From MR-S7 sp000400995 (lineage in GTDB: Bacteria; Pseudomonadota; Gammaproteobacteria; Burkholderiales; Burkholderiaceae_C), in NCBI RefSeq assembly GCF_045291395.1, contig NZ_CP152342.1:4712001-4776000 (forward strand): a stretch of 64,000 bases of DNA. Direction: 5' to 3'. Numbering within the stretch: the first letter of the stretch is position 1; the number at the start of each line of letters is the position of its first letter. Below the pieces are notes generated by a model. It was not told where the DNA came from, made no database searches, and worked only from the letters and a program-made list of their open reading frames with translations. Of this stretch, positions 50,257-60,631 are shown piece by piece. Both the position numbers and the translations under genes were made by a program.

Positions 50257-50570
50257 GCTTGTGCTCCTCGGCCCATTGGCGCAAGAAGGCGAACCGCTCC
50301 TTGTGCGTCAATACGCCCGCGAAGGGGATGCTTGGCGCAAGGCTTGTCCTTGCTCGGTGGTTTGGGTGGCGGCATCAAGGCATGCCTCCAGTCCTTGCCG
50401 CGCCAATTTCTGCCAGTGTTCCACGTAGGGCTGCGCACGTCTGCGCAGCCTTGCCAGTGGTTCAGGGTGGCCGTGACCTGCTCGAACAAATGCGGTTGTT
50501 GGCGCAGCTTGCCAGCGATGAGCTGGTGTAATTGCAGGCTGTGTTCGTCGAGGGCTTGATGGGTTCTCAT
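50243..50570 (-). pseudogene. Small protein gene paired with the truncated nucleotidyltransferase; two frameshifts
   Basis: Reads MRTHQALDEHSLQLHQLIAG and onward in one frame, then RLRRRAQPYVEHWQKLARQG, LEACLDAATQTTEQGQALRQ in a second, then FAGVLTHKERFAFLRQWAEE in a third, ending at 50243-50245. Together they make a coherent protein of about 110 residues. Frame changes lie near 50450-50465 and at the GGGG run near 50324-50327. I recall this small family as a common partner of DUF6036-like nucleotidyltransferases. The breaks may be real decay after the IS removed its partner, or sequence errors. The 99 bases up to the tRNA gene hold nothing recognisable. Confidence 0.55.
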
Positions 50571-50669
50571 GGCGAAGGGGGACGGGTTCGGCAAAATATG
50601 GATGTCATCGGGCAATGCGGATATAGGGTGGATCGGACCACCTAGCTTTCCCCGTATGATCCGCCCTCA

Positions 50670-50746
50670 CTGCCCGTAGCTCAACCGGATAGAGCAATTG
50701 CCTTCTAAGCAATAGGTCGGGGGTTCGAGTCCCTCCGGGCAGGCCA
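50670..50746 (+). tRNA. tRNA-Arg (anticodon UCU)
   Basis: Acceptor stem ctgcccg/cgggcag, D arm gctc..gagc, anticodon stem attgc/gcaat with loop cttctaa (anticodon TCT), five-base variable region, T arm with ttcgagt loop, discriminator G and encoded CCA. No integrase gene is next to it, although the tRNA stands 0.1 kb from the IS-disrupted region. Confidence 0.95.
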
Positions 50747-50766
50747 CCCACACTCCGTGGCCCGCA

Positions 50767-51252
50767 TCAGGCCACAAAGCTCCCCGACTTGCCCCCGTGC
50801 TTCTCCAGCATCTGCACGCCGGTCATCACCATGCGCTTGTCCGCCGCCTTGCACATGTCGTAGATGGTGAGCAGCGCTACCTGCACGGCGGTCAGCGCTT
50901 CCATTTCCACGCCCGTGGGCCCTAAGGTTTCCACGGTGGCGGTGCATTGCACGGCGTTTTCCGCATGCAGCAACTCGAAATCCACCGCCACACGGGTCAG
51001 GGCCAGGGGGTGGCACAGAGGAATCAGCTCACTCGTTTTCTTCGCGGCCATGATGCCGGCGATGCGTGCCACACCCAGCACGTCGCCCTTCTTCGCAGTG
51101 CCCGATGCCACCAGCTCCAGCGTGGCAGGTTGCATGGTGATGCGGCCGGTGGCGATAGCGACCCGATGGGTGGCAAGCTTGGTTCCTACGTCCACCATGT
51201 GGGCCTGGCCTTGGGCGTCGAAATGGGTGAGAGGGGAAGCGGGTGTGGGCAT
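50767..51252 (-). CDS. moaC: Cyclic pyranopterin monophosphate synthase
   Basis: Molybdenum-cofactor synthesis step that follows MoaA. 161 residues. Family blocks: [73 protein letters not shown] and [11 protein letters not shown]. Complete. No other moa genes here. Confidence 0.97.
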   Translation of the reverse strand: MPTPASPLTHFDAQGQAHMVDVGTKLATHRVAIATGRITMQPATLELVASGTAKKGDVLGVARIAGIMAAKKTSELIPLCHPLALTRVAVDFELLHAENAVQCTATVETLGPTGVEMEALTAVQVALLTIYDMCKAADKRMVMTGVQMLEKHGGKSGSFVA

Positions 51253-51334
51253 GGCGGGTTACAAACGGGCGCGAACATTCATCGGGCCGGGGCATCATAC
51301 GGCGATGTGCCGCAGGACTGGACAGAGGAGTTTC

Positions 51335-52872
51335 GTGCAAAGTTTCAAGCCAAAAAGGCCTTTAGGGCATATGGGGCGCGCGCTGGCAGCTTCTTTTTTC
51401 GTAGCAATGGGGGCTGTCCAGACACCTTGCGCCCTGGCGCAGACCGCGTTGCCCACGCTGGGTGACGGCGCGGAAATCACGACCAGCGCCGAGCGCAAGC
51501 TGGGCGACAGCATCATCCGCGAGCTGTACCGCGACCCTGACTACATCGACGATGCGGTTCTCAACGAATATGTGCAGGGCCTGTTCCGCTCCCTGGTGCA
51601 GGCCGCCAAGGCGCGTGGCGAGCTGTCGCCCGAGCTGGAGGAGCGTTTCGCGTGGGACATCCTGCTGGGGCGCGACCGTACGGTGAATGCCTTTGCCTTG
51701 CCGGGGGGGTATTTTGGCGTGCACTTGGGCTTGATCGCCGTGGTGGGCACGCGCGATGAGCTTGCCTCGGTGCTGGCGCACGAGTTGAGTCACGTTACGC
51801 AGCGGCATATTGCGCGGCTGATTGCGCAGCAGGGCCGGCAGACGCCGCTGATGCTGGGCGCGATGATCCTGGGCGCGCTGGCGGCCAGCCGCAGCCCGGA
51901 CGCGGCGCAGGCGCTGATGGTGGGCGGGCAGGCGCTGGCGGTGCAGAACCAGCTCAATTTCTCGCGCGACATGGAGCGCGAGGCCGATCGCGTGGGCTAT
52001 GGCCTGATGGCACCCGCGGGCTTCGCGCCGCAGGGCTTCGTGAGCATGTTCGACAAGCTGCAGCAGGCCAACCGTATCAACGACAACGGCAGCTGGCCCT
52101 ATTTGCGCAGCCACCCGCTGACCACGCAGCGCATTGCCGACATGCACAGCCGCGTCGGGTCCGATGCGGCCAAGCCCGCGCCCGCCACGCTGGAGCACGT
52201 GATGATGTCCGCCCGCGCCCGCGTGCTGATGCGCCCTGGCGTAGATGCGTGGCGCCAATGGGTGGCCGAGCCGCAGGATGCAGGCTTCGCCGCGCGGCCC
52301 GTGGCGCAGCGCGTGGCGGCCCGGTATGCGGCCGCGCTGAGCGCGCTACAGCTCCAGGACATGGACGCGGCACGCAAGGCGCTGCGCGGCCTGCAGGCCG
52401 ATGTGCAGGGCGATGCGGCGGGAGCGCGCCAGGCGCGGCTGCTGGGGGCCGAGGTGGAACTGGCCGCCGGCCAGCCCCAGGCGGCGCTGGCCTATCTGGA
52501 CGAAGCGGACGCGCAGGCCGCGGCGCGTCCGGAGATGCTGCTGCGCACCCAGGCCCTGCTGCGCACCGGCCGCGCGGCCGAGATGACGGGCACGCTGCAG
52601 ACCTGGGTGGCCACGCACCCGCGCGATGCGGGCGCATGGCAGGCACTGTCGCAGGCGTGGCAGCAGCAGAACCAGCCGCTGCGCGCGGTGCGCGCCGATG
52701 CCGAGGCGCAAGTGGCGCGCTACGACTATGCTGCGGCGGTGGACCGCTTCAAGGCGGGGCAGGACATGGCGCGGCGCGGGGGGCGGGGTTCGACTACATC
52801 GAGGCGTCGATCATCGACACGCGGCTGCGTGCCGTGCAGTCACTTCTGAAGGAACAGGCCGCCGAGCGCTGA
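51335..52872 (+). CDS. M48-family metalloprotease with TPR region (BepA-like), apparent frameshift
   Basis: About 510 residues. Signal peptide GRALAASFFVAMGAVQTPCA to LAQ. Zinc protease motif LAHELSHVTQRH and the third ligand in MEREADRVGYGLM. C-terminal half is TPR-like (QPQAALAYLDEADAQAAARP). This matches BepA/LoiP-type periplasmic proteases that repair or remove misassembled outer-membrane proteins. GTG 51335 has aggag four bases upstream; ATG 51371 is the alternative. The frame breaks at G6 (52778-52783). One more G gives GAGFDYIEASIIDTRLRAVQ and the stop at 52870-52872. Its end overlaps the convergent gene by 33 bp. Confidence 0.88.
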
Positions 52873-53196
52873 TTCGATGAGCAGGCCCAGCGCCGAGTAG
52901 ATCAGCGAGCCGATCAGCGCCGCCGTGAACCCCTGGACCTGGAAGCCGTCGCCCAGCACCGAGGCGGCGCCCCAGAACATGAGGGCGTTGATGACGAAGA
53001 GGAACAGCCCGATGGTGACGATGGTGACCGGCAGCGTGAGGATCACGAGCACCGGGCGCAGCACCGCGTTGAACAGGCCAATGACGAATGCGGCCAGCAG
53101 GGCGGAGCCGAAGCTCCGCACTTCCACGCCGCTGTAGATGTAGGCCACGCAGAGCAGGGCGGCTGCGCTCAGCAGCCATTTGAGCAGTAGTCGCAT
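52840..53196 (-). CDS. Phage-holin-4-superfamily (YvlD-like) small membrane protein
   Basis: 118 residues with four helices: LLKWLLSAAALLCVAYIYSG, FVIGLFNAVLRPVLVILTLP, VTIVTIGLFLFVINALMFWG and FTAALIGSLIYSALGLLIES. This is the widespread PF04020 type, often chromosomal and not phage-borne. It lies 37 bp after the preceding gene on the same strand and may be the last gene of the riboswitch-controlled operon. Confidence 0.85.
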   Translation of the reverse strand: MRLLLKWLLSAAALLCVAYIYSGVEVRSFGSALLAAFVIGLFNAVLRPVLVILTLPVTIVTIGLFLFVINALMFWGAASVLGDGFQVQGFTAALIGSLIYSALGLLIESALGGLFLQK

Positions 53197-53233
53197 GGGG
53201 CCCAGCATAGCACCGGACCCGCGGGCGACGCTG

Positions 53234-53719
53234 TCAGTCCGTGGCCAGCATGAACAGCAGGCCCAGGCTGGTGAGTGAGCCCGGCACCGACCAGCGGCGC
53301 GGCGGCTTGCGGGTGACGACGGTGGTGCTGGCCGGCTGAGGTGTGGCCACCGGAGCGGGCGCCTGCGCCTCTTGCTCCACCTTGGGCCGGCGGGCATCCA
53401 CCACCGGGATGCCGGCGCCATGCTCGGCCTGCAACTGGACGAGCAGTTCAGGCAGCGGGCCTTTGGCCAGCACGGTGCTCACGGGGCCGCCAGCGGCTTC
53501 CACCCAGGGCTGTACCTGCGCGAAGAGCTTGTCGGCCCACTTGGCGCGCCAGTTTTCCCGCGCGCTGTGGCTCACCCACTTGCTGATGCGGTGCGTCATG
53601 CGCGGGGCGCAGGCCACCAGCACCCAGTGGGTCGTGGCGGCTTGCGCACCCGTGACCAGCGGCGCGAGGACCTGCCGCGCGTGGGCAGCGTCGTCGATGT
53701 ACACGATGGCTTTGTGCAT
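53234..53719 (-). CDS. Hypothetical protein, soluble domain plus C-terminal membrane anchor
   Basis: 161 residues, family not recognised. N-terminal MHKAIVYIDDAAHARQVLAP looks like a universal-stress-protein-type beta-alpha-beta start. The middle is Trp/Arg-rich (WVSHSARENWRAKWADKLFA), and PLPELLVQLQAEHGAGIPVV follows. A Pro/Ala-rich linker then leads to a short tail (SLTSLGLLFMLATD) that may sit in the membrane. It starts 29 bp after the TerC gene, so it is probably controlled by the same manganese riboswitch. Confidence 0.7.
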   Translation of the reverse strand: MHKAIVYIDDAAHARQVLAPLVTGAQAATTHWVLVACAPRMTHRISKWVSHSARENWRAKWADKLFAQVQPWVEAAGGPVSTVLAKGPLPELLVQLQAEHGAGIPVVDARRPKVEQEAQAPAPVATPQPASTTVVTRKPPRRWSVPGSLTSLGLLFMLATD

Positions 53720-53748
53720 GGCGGCCCCTTGCTCTGCCGTGCCGCTCT

Positions 53749-54513
53749 TCAACCGTGCTGCGCCGGCTCGGCCGGCGCGCGGCGCGCCATGATGGCCTTG
53801 CCGATTGCCAGCACCAGCAGGGCGCCGGCGATGTGTGCGGACCAGTACAGGGTGCGCGAGATCACGGCCAGGCCCTGCTCGTCCACGCTGCCCAGCTTGG
53901 GCATCCACTGCCACTTGTCGGGGTTCACGAACACGGGGTCGGTCACCAGCATGCCGCCCGCGATCCAGCCCAGCAGCATGCCGCCGGCCACGATGATGAA
54001 GGGGAAGCGTTCCATGAGCTTGATGACCAGCTGCGAGCCCCAGACGATGATGGGAATGGAGATCAGCAGGCCCAGCACCACCAGCAGGGTGGAGTGCTCG
54101 CCCGAGCTCTGCGCGGCACCGGCGATGGCGATCACGTTGTCCACGGACATGACCAGGTCGGCCACGATGATGGTCTTGATGGCGGCCAGCAGCTTGTCGC
54201 TCTCGGCCACGTTGCCGTGCCCGTCTTCGTCGGGTGCCAGCAGCTTCACGCCGATCCATACCAGCAGGATGGCGCCCACCACCTTCAGGAAGGGCAGGTT
54301 CAGCAGCGTCATCGCGAAGATGATGAGGACGACGCGCAGGATGATGGCGCCGGCCGTGCCCCAGATGATGCCCTTGGTGCGCTGGGCCGCTGGCAGCTTG
54401 CGGCAGGCCAGTGCGATCACGACCGCGTTGTCGCCGCCCAGCAGGATGTCGATGATGATGATCTGCCCCAGGGCGATCCAGAACGGCGCGTGGGTGAGAA
54501 AGTCCAAATCCAT
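53749..54513 (-). CDS. TerC-family membrane protein under manganese-riboswitch control
   Basis: 254 residues. DIDILLGG-type motif (IDILLGGDNAVVIALACRKL) and VADLVMSVDNVIAIAGAAQS carry the family's acidic residues. Seven helices, acidic loop PDEDGHGNVAES. ATG 54513 (MDLDFLTHAPFW) fits the family; a longer start would include the leader hairpin. TerC proteins behind yybP-ykoY elements are manganese exporters or Mn-loading factors for exported enzymes, so I infer a manganese-homeostasis role. A hairpin (ccggttc/gaaccgg, 54540-54557) lies just before the start. Confidence 0.92.
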   Translation of the reverse strand: MDLDFLTHAPFWIALGQIIIIDILLGGDNAVVIALACRKLPAAQRTKGIIWGTAGAIILRVVLIIFAMTLLNLPFLKVVGAILLVWIGVKLLAPDEDGHGNVAESDKLLAAIKTIIVADLVMSVDNVIAIAGAAQSSGEHSTLLVVLGLLISIPIIVWGSQLVIKLMERFPFIIVAGGMLLGWIAGGMLVTDPVFVNPDKWQWMPKLGSVDEQGLAVISRTLYWSAHIAGALLVLAIGKAIMARRAPAEPAQHG

Positions 54514-54644
54514 GTTGTGAATACCTTGTTGGTCGAATGCCGGTTCGGGGGAACCGGTTGCGTTCAATTACCGGGCACTCTGGAAGGGGGGCGCGCCTGC
54601 CTGCTTGCAGGGGAAGGGGGACGCCTTGAGCCGACCATGGGTTG

Positions 54645-54795
54645 CCAGTGGCTCAAAGGTCTTGCTCGGCGGCGGCGGTGACCGCGCCTGGCAGGCCGGA
54701 AGCGCATGGCTTCGTCTTGACGACCTGACATCCGTCGGCATGCGGCCCTGCTTGCGAAGGCGCCTGCCCACGGGGAGCTACTCCCCCTTGAAGGC
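54645..54795 (-). ncRNA. yybP-ykoY (manganese) riboswitch
   Basis: On the minus strand the leader begins ttcaagggggagtagctccc, which contains the hallmark GGGGAGUAG of this class. It continues with a ccgacgg..gtcaggtcgtc middle and closes with gagcaagacctttgagcc, matching the conserved 3' AAGACCUU strand. After the aptamer, ggctcaagg (plus-strand 54624-54632) can pair with the aptamer's own cctttgagcc (54650-54659), a plausible switching helix. It stands about 130 bases upstream of the TerC start. The class binds Mn2+ and commonly precedes TerC/Alx genes. Confidence 0.88.
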
Positions 54796-54930
54796 CGCGA
54801 TTTGAACACAGTTCCTGATCCATGGCAAAGCGTGTTTTCCGCGATGCGGATTCGCAAAAACACGCATAACCGTGGCTGCGCAAGGGGCGGCGGAGGGCGC
54901 ACTATCATGCCCCCTCCTTTTCTCCCGCAC

Positions 54931-55344
54931 ATGACCGCCGCCATCCACATCACCGACATTGAGGCCGCCATCAACCACTGGCGCGCCCGTGCGCCGTCGC
55001 CCGACGGCGTGGCGCTGGCGCCCGGGCTGGCGGCGCTGGCCGAGGTGTATGGGCGCATGGTGTTCGCGCGCGTGCACGAGATCGCGCCGCAGGACATGCC
55101 GGCCCCGGCCATGGCGGCTTGGCTGGACTGGTACGCCACCACGCCCGACACGCCCTGCATCGCCATCTGCTCCACGAGCCAGGGCGACGAATGGTGCAAG
55201 GGCTGCGGGCGCAGCTTCGCCGAGGTGCAGCACTGGCTGTCCATGGGCCCGGCGGACAAGCGCGCCGTGTGGCGGCGCATCACGCGCGAGGGCACGGCGC
55301 TGCGCTTCACGCGCTATGCCGAGCGGGCGGCCGAAGGGATCTGA
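54931..55344 (+). CDS. Small protein with DUF3717 and DUF1289 domains
   Basis: 137 residues from ATG 54931. N-terminal AIHITDIEAAINHWRARAPS is the DUF3717 pattern. The C-terminal half, TPCIAICSTSQGDEWCKGCG, then RSFAEVQHWLSMG, is a DUF1289 Cys4 motif (C-x3-C..C-x2-C) likely binding a metal or cluster. Function unknown. A cactatcat stretch at 54899-54908 looks like a -10 box, so an ATG at 54907 is less likely. Divergent from the riboswitch leader. Confidence 0.75.
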   Translation: MTAAIHITDIEAAINHWRARAPSPDGVALAPGLAALAEVYGRMVFARVHEIAPQDMPAPAMAAWLDWYATTPDTPCIAICSTSQGDEWCKGCGRSFAEVQHWLSMGPADKRAVWRRITREGTALRFTRYAERAAEGI

Positions 55345-55388
55345 CGGGCCGGCTTTACGCCCTGCGCTTCGCGGCTATCGTGGGCCGC

Positions 55389-55694
55389 ATGCTGCGCTTG
55401 ACCCAGGCACCCAACATCGCCATCGCCACGCTGTGGAGTGACCTGCTGTGCGAGGCTGGCATGCCCGCGTCGGTGCAGCGCCAGCACCTGGGCGCGGCGG
55501 CCGGGCATTTGCCGCCGGGCGAGTGCCTGCCCGAGATCTGGCTGACCCATGCGGAGCATGCCGAGCGCGCCCGCGAACTGCTGCGCGACCTGGAGCGCCT
55601 GCCCCAGCGCCAGTGGCTGTGCCCCGGCTGCGGCGAGCGCGTCGAGGGCGGTTTCGAGCAGTGCTGGAACTGCGGCGCGCTGATGCCGCGCTGA
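55389..55694 (+). CDS. DUF2007 protein with C-terminal zinc ribbon
   Basis: 101 residues. The N-terminal part (MLRLTQAPNIAIATLWSDLL, CEAGMPASVQRQHLGAAAGH) matches the small DUF2007 'signal transducing' fold. The C-terminal WLCPGCGERVEGGFEQCWNC is a RanBP2-like zinc finger with Cys4. Start 45 bp after the previous gene. Role unknown; possibly regulation through protein contact. Confidence 0.8.
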   Translation: MLRLTQAPNIAIATLWSDLLCEAGMPASVQRQHLGAAAGHLPPGECLPEIWLTHAEHAERARELLRDLERLPQRQWLCPGCGERVEGGFEQCWNCGALMPR

Positions 55695-55706
55695 AAAAGC
55701 CCGGCG

Positions 55707-56267
55707 CTATTTCCAGCGCAGCGGCTCCACGTGCACGCTGCCGCGCTCGCTGCCGAGCGTGAGCGCGCCTTCCTGCACCGTGGCCTGCAGCTGCATGCTG
55801 CGCTCGGCCAGCTGGACGAGCTGCTGCGCCGATTCGCTCGGCAGGCGCCAGACCTGCAGGCGGTCCTGGCGCGTCAGCTTGTTCTCGATGCCCTTCCACC
55901 AGACCTCGGCCGCGTGGTGGAAGGCGTAGACCAGCACCGCGTCCGCCTTGCTGGCGGCCTTGGCCAGGGGCTTGTCCTCGGGCTGGCCGACCTCGATCCA
56001 CAGGCGCTTGCGGCCGGTGAAGTCGGTCAGCGAGATGTCCGGGTCGTCCGGGTCGGACAGGCCCGCGCCGAAGGCGAGCTGGCCGTCGCCCTGGCACAGC
56101 GCCTGCAGCTGCCAGGCGTTGAGCGCCAGCGCCGCCAGGCGCACCATCATGCGTTCGTCCGTCTCGCTGGGGTGGCGCGCCAGGGTGAGCTGGTGGTCGG
56201 CGTAGTAGCCGTGGTCGATGTCGGCGATCTGCAGGTTCGCCTTGAAGATGGTGGATTTGAGGGCCAT
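55707..56267 (-). CDS. yaeQ: YaeQ family protein
   Basis: 186 residues starting MALKSTIFKANLQIADIDHG, with HPSETDERMMVRLAALALNA, PDISLTDFTGRKRLWIEVGQ and the D-x(n)-E-x-G nuclease-like core of YaeQ, which has a PD-(D/E)XK-type fold. Molecular role not settled. Convergent with the DUF2007 gene (12 bp gap). Confidence 0.95.
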   Translation of the reverse strand: MALKSTIFKANLQIADIDHGYYADHQLTLARHPSETDERMMVRLAALALNAWQLQALCQGDGQLAFGAGLSDPDDPDISLTDFTGRKRLWIEVGQPEDKPLAKAASKADAVLVYAFHHAAEVWWKGIENKLTRQDRLQVWRLPSESAQQLVQLAERSMQLQATVQEGALTLGSERGSVHVEPLRWK

Positions 56268-56272
56268 GGATG

Positions 56273-56369
56273 CTTCAAAAACAAGAGCTGCCTGTGCTTG
56301 CTATCGCTCGCTTTGGCAGCTCTTTGTATTGCAAATGCCCGGCAGGAAAGCGCAGGCAGCTATGGTTTT

Positions 56370-56372
<3 letters not shown>
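56273..56372. repeat. Dispersed repeat, double copy, between purB and yaeQ
   Basis: Two partial copies, gagctgcctgtgcttgctat and gcgcaggcagctatggtttt, enclose gcaaatgcccgg. It covers the 102-bp gap and abuts the purB stop (56370). Confidence 0.55.
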
Positions 56373-58462
<2,090 letters not shown>

Positions 58463-58472
58463 CGGCCCCATG

Positions 58473-58511
58473 AAAAAAGCGCGCCTTCCGCCGGGGAAGG
58501 CGCGCTTTTTT
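58473..58511. terminator. Bidirectional intrinsic terminator after the GST gene
   Basis: Perfect 17-bp stem: aaaaaagcgcgccttcc (58473-58489) and ggaaggcgcgctttttt (58495-58511), five-base loop. A6/T6 on both sides means that it works on either strand, and it also lies downstream of the candidate small RNA. Confidence 0.93.
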
Positions 58512-58519
58512 GCGCATAT

Positions 58520-58615
58520 AAAAAAGTTGCGAAGCGCCCTGAAACGAAGTAAGAGAGGGAGGGAGGAGAAGCGCCTCAGGATTGCATCCGGAACAGGTCC
58601 GGAAGGCTTCGCAAC
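58520..58615 (-). ncRNA. Candidate small RNA with exposed anti-Shine-Dalgarno motif
   Basis: Read on the minus strand, gttgcgaagc at the start (58615-58606) pairs perfectly with gcttcgcaac at the end (58535-58526) and is followed by T6: a closed RNA with a terminator-like end. Inside are two further helices, ccgga/tccgg (58588-58602) and cctga/tcagg (58538-58542 with 58576-58580). The second carries a large loop with ctcctccctccctctcttac, complementary to ribosome-binding sites. No promoter was identified with certainty, and I do not match it to a named RNA family. Confidence 0.55.
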
Positions 58616-58737
58616 ATGAAAAACAGTGTCTTGCAGTGCCGCGCGAACATTCTCGCCGACGGGTACCTCCTAGAGTGGGGCTGCTTGGCGAAAGTTCCAG
58701 CCCTTTTTCTCAAAAAATGTGAAAAACCGGACGGCGC

Positions 58738-59304
<567 letters not shown>

Positions 59305-59420
59305 GGCAGTGTGTGGAGCAACGGTGGAAGGTCATTGGAGCGCAGCGGGCGCCCGGCTGCATGGTATGCCCGGGAAGCACCCGCGTGCGCAAGGGTTTCA
59401 GATGGTTGCGACCATCACGT

Positions 59421-60622
59421 TCAGACAAGGGCCAGCAGGCGCGGCAGCTGCACCTGCACCCGCACCTCGTGCCGCGCTACCGGGGCGGACACCTTCCAGC
59501 CGGGCTGCGCCGTGTCGCGCGGGATCATCTCGCCGGTGGGCAGGCCGTCGCGGTTGAGCACCACGGCCACGCGCGGCGTGGTGGCGCTGGCGCCGCGCCG
59601 CAGCACCACGCCCACCTCCTGGCTGGCCAGCCGCACGAAGGTGCCCGGCGGGTACACGCCCAGCGTCTTGACCAGCGCCGCGCCGGCCTCGTCCACCTGG
59701 CGCTCCTCGTCGTAGTAGCTGGCCTGCATGGCCGCCGTCACCGCCATGGGGGGCGCGTGGCGCGCGGGGCGATGCGCGCGCCGAACACGTCGGCGCGCTG
59801 GATGAGCCGGGCCATCTGCTGGCCTTCGCTGCGCGCGGCCAGGGGGCCGGGCGTGCGGCGGTGGTGGTGCCGCACGGCCTCCAGCCACGCCGGGTCGGCC
59901 ACGCCGAGCTGGCGCAGCTGCGCCTCGGAAAGCTCGGCATGGCCCTGGATGGACTGCACCTGCGCGGCGGTCAGCGGCTGGGTCTGCTGGGCGAGCTGGT
60001 CCTGCAGCGCGGTCATGGCGACATTCATCGACAGCGCCGCCTGCCCCAGCCGGTCCACCCGCTCCTGCGGCCAGCGCAGCGTCTCGTGCGCCACCACCAT
60101 GCAGACGCAGGCCACCAGCAGGGCGTGCGTGGCGCTGTAGAGGCGGGTCTCCTGCGCGGACAGGTAGACCAGCGCGAGCAGCGTCGCGTCGGGCGTCTGC
60201 TGGCAGTGGCGCGCCAGCGCCTCGCGCAGCGCCTGCAGCCGCCGCGGGAAATCGGCCGCGGAGGGCGCGCGCAGCAGCTGCGTGGCGTGCAGCTGCAGTT
60301 CGGCCCAGTCAGGAACCCCGCTCTGCGCGGTGCCCTGCGGGCCCTGCGCGGCGGCGGTGATCTTCATGGAGGCGATCTGCCCCAGCGGGTTCTCCGACAG
60401 CAGCATCTGCTGCAGCTGGGCCAGGTAGGCGCGGTGGCTGTCGCCGGACTCGTCCGTGTCCACGCACAGCTGCAGGCCCCGGGCCAGCAGCACGTCCAGC
60501 TCCGCGCGGTTGCGGATCACGTAGCCCTTGTGGGCCAGCAGCGCGCCATCGGCCCCGCGCAGCGCGAACGGCAGCGGATGGCCGAGATGGATGGAATCGA
60601 TGTTCAGCGCGACGAGGTGCAT
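59421..60622 (-). CDS. Degenerate HD-GYP-type regulatory protein, apparent frameshift
   Basis: About 400 residues. N-terminal DUF3391-like part (MHLVALNIDSIHLGHPLPFA; VIRNRAELDVLLARGLQL). The middle is helical and laid out like an HD-GYP domain (YSATHALLVACVCMVVAHET; QSIQGHAELSEAQLRQLGVA; WLEAVRHHHRRTPG). The HD pair is reduced to TH and the GYP motif is not there, so c-di-GMP hydrolysis is doubtful. The frame breaks at G6 (59748-59753, plus strand). One more base joins TRPPMAVTAAMQASYYDEER and the C-terminal DEAGAALVKTLGVYPPGTFV, a block common in HD-GYP proteins, to the stop at 59421. The RND pump gene ends on the same strand just upstream. Confidence 0.75.
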
Positions 60623-60631
60623 GGCGGCCCA

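Noticed and set aside
50670..50746. tRNA-Arg as an integration site of a genomic island
   Set aside because: No integrase and no repeat of the tRNA 3' end were seen on either side within the window, so an attachment site cannot be supported.
52840..53196. Prophage signal from the holin-type gene
   Set aside because: The PF04020-type protein is common on bacterial chromosomes and no other phage gene is nearby.
58588..58604. caggtccggaagg resembles the conserved loop of SRP (4.5S) RNA
   Set aside because: The rest of the SRP core (ggaagcagc) and the long hairpin are absent, and the element is better explained as an inner helix of the candidate small RNA on the other strand.
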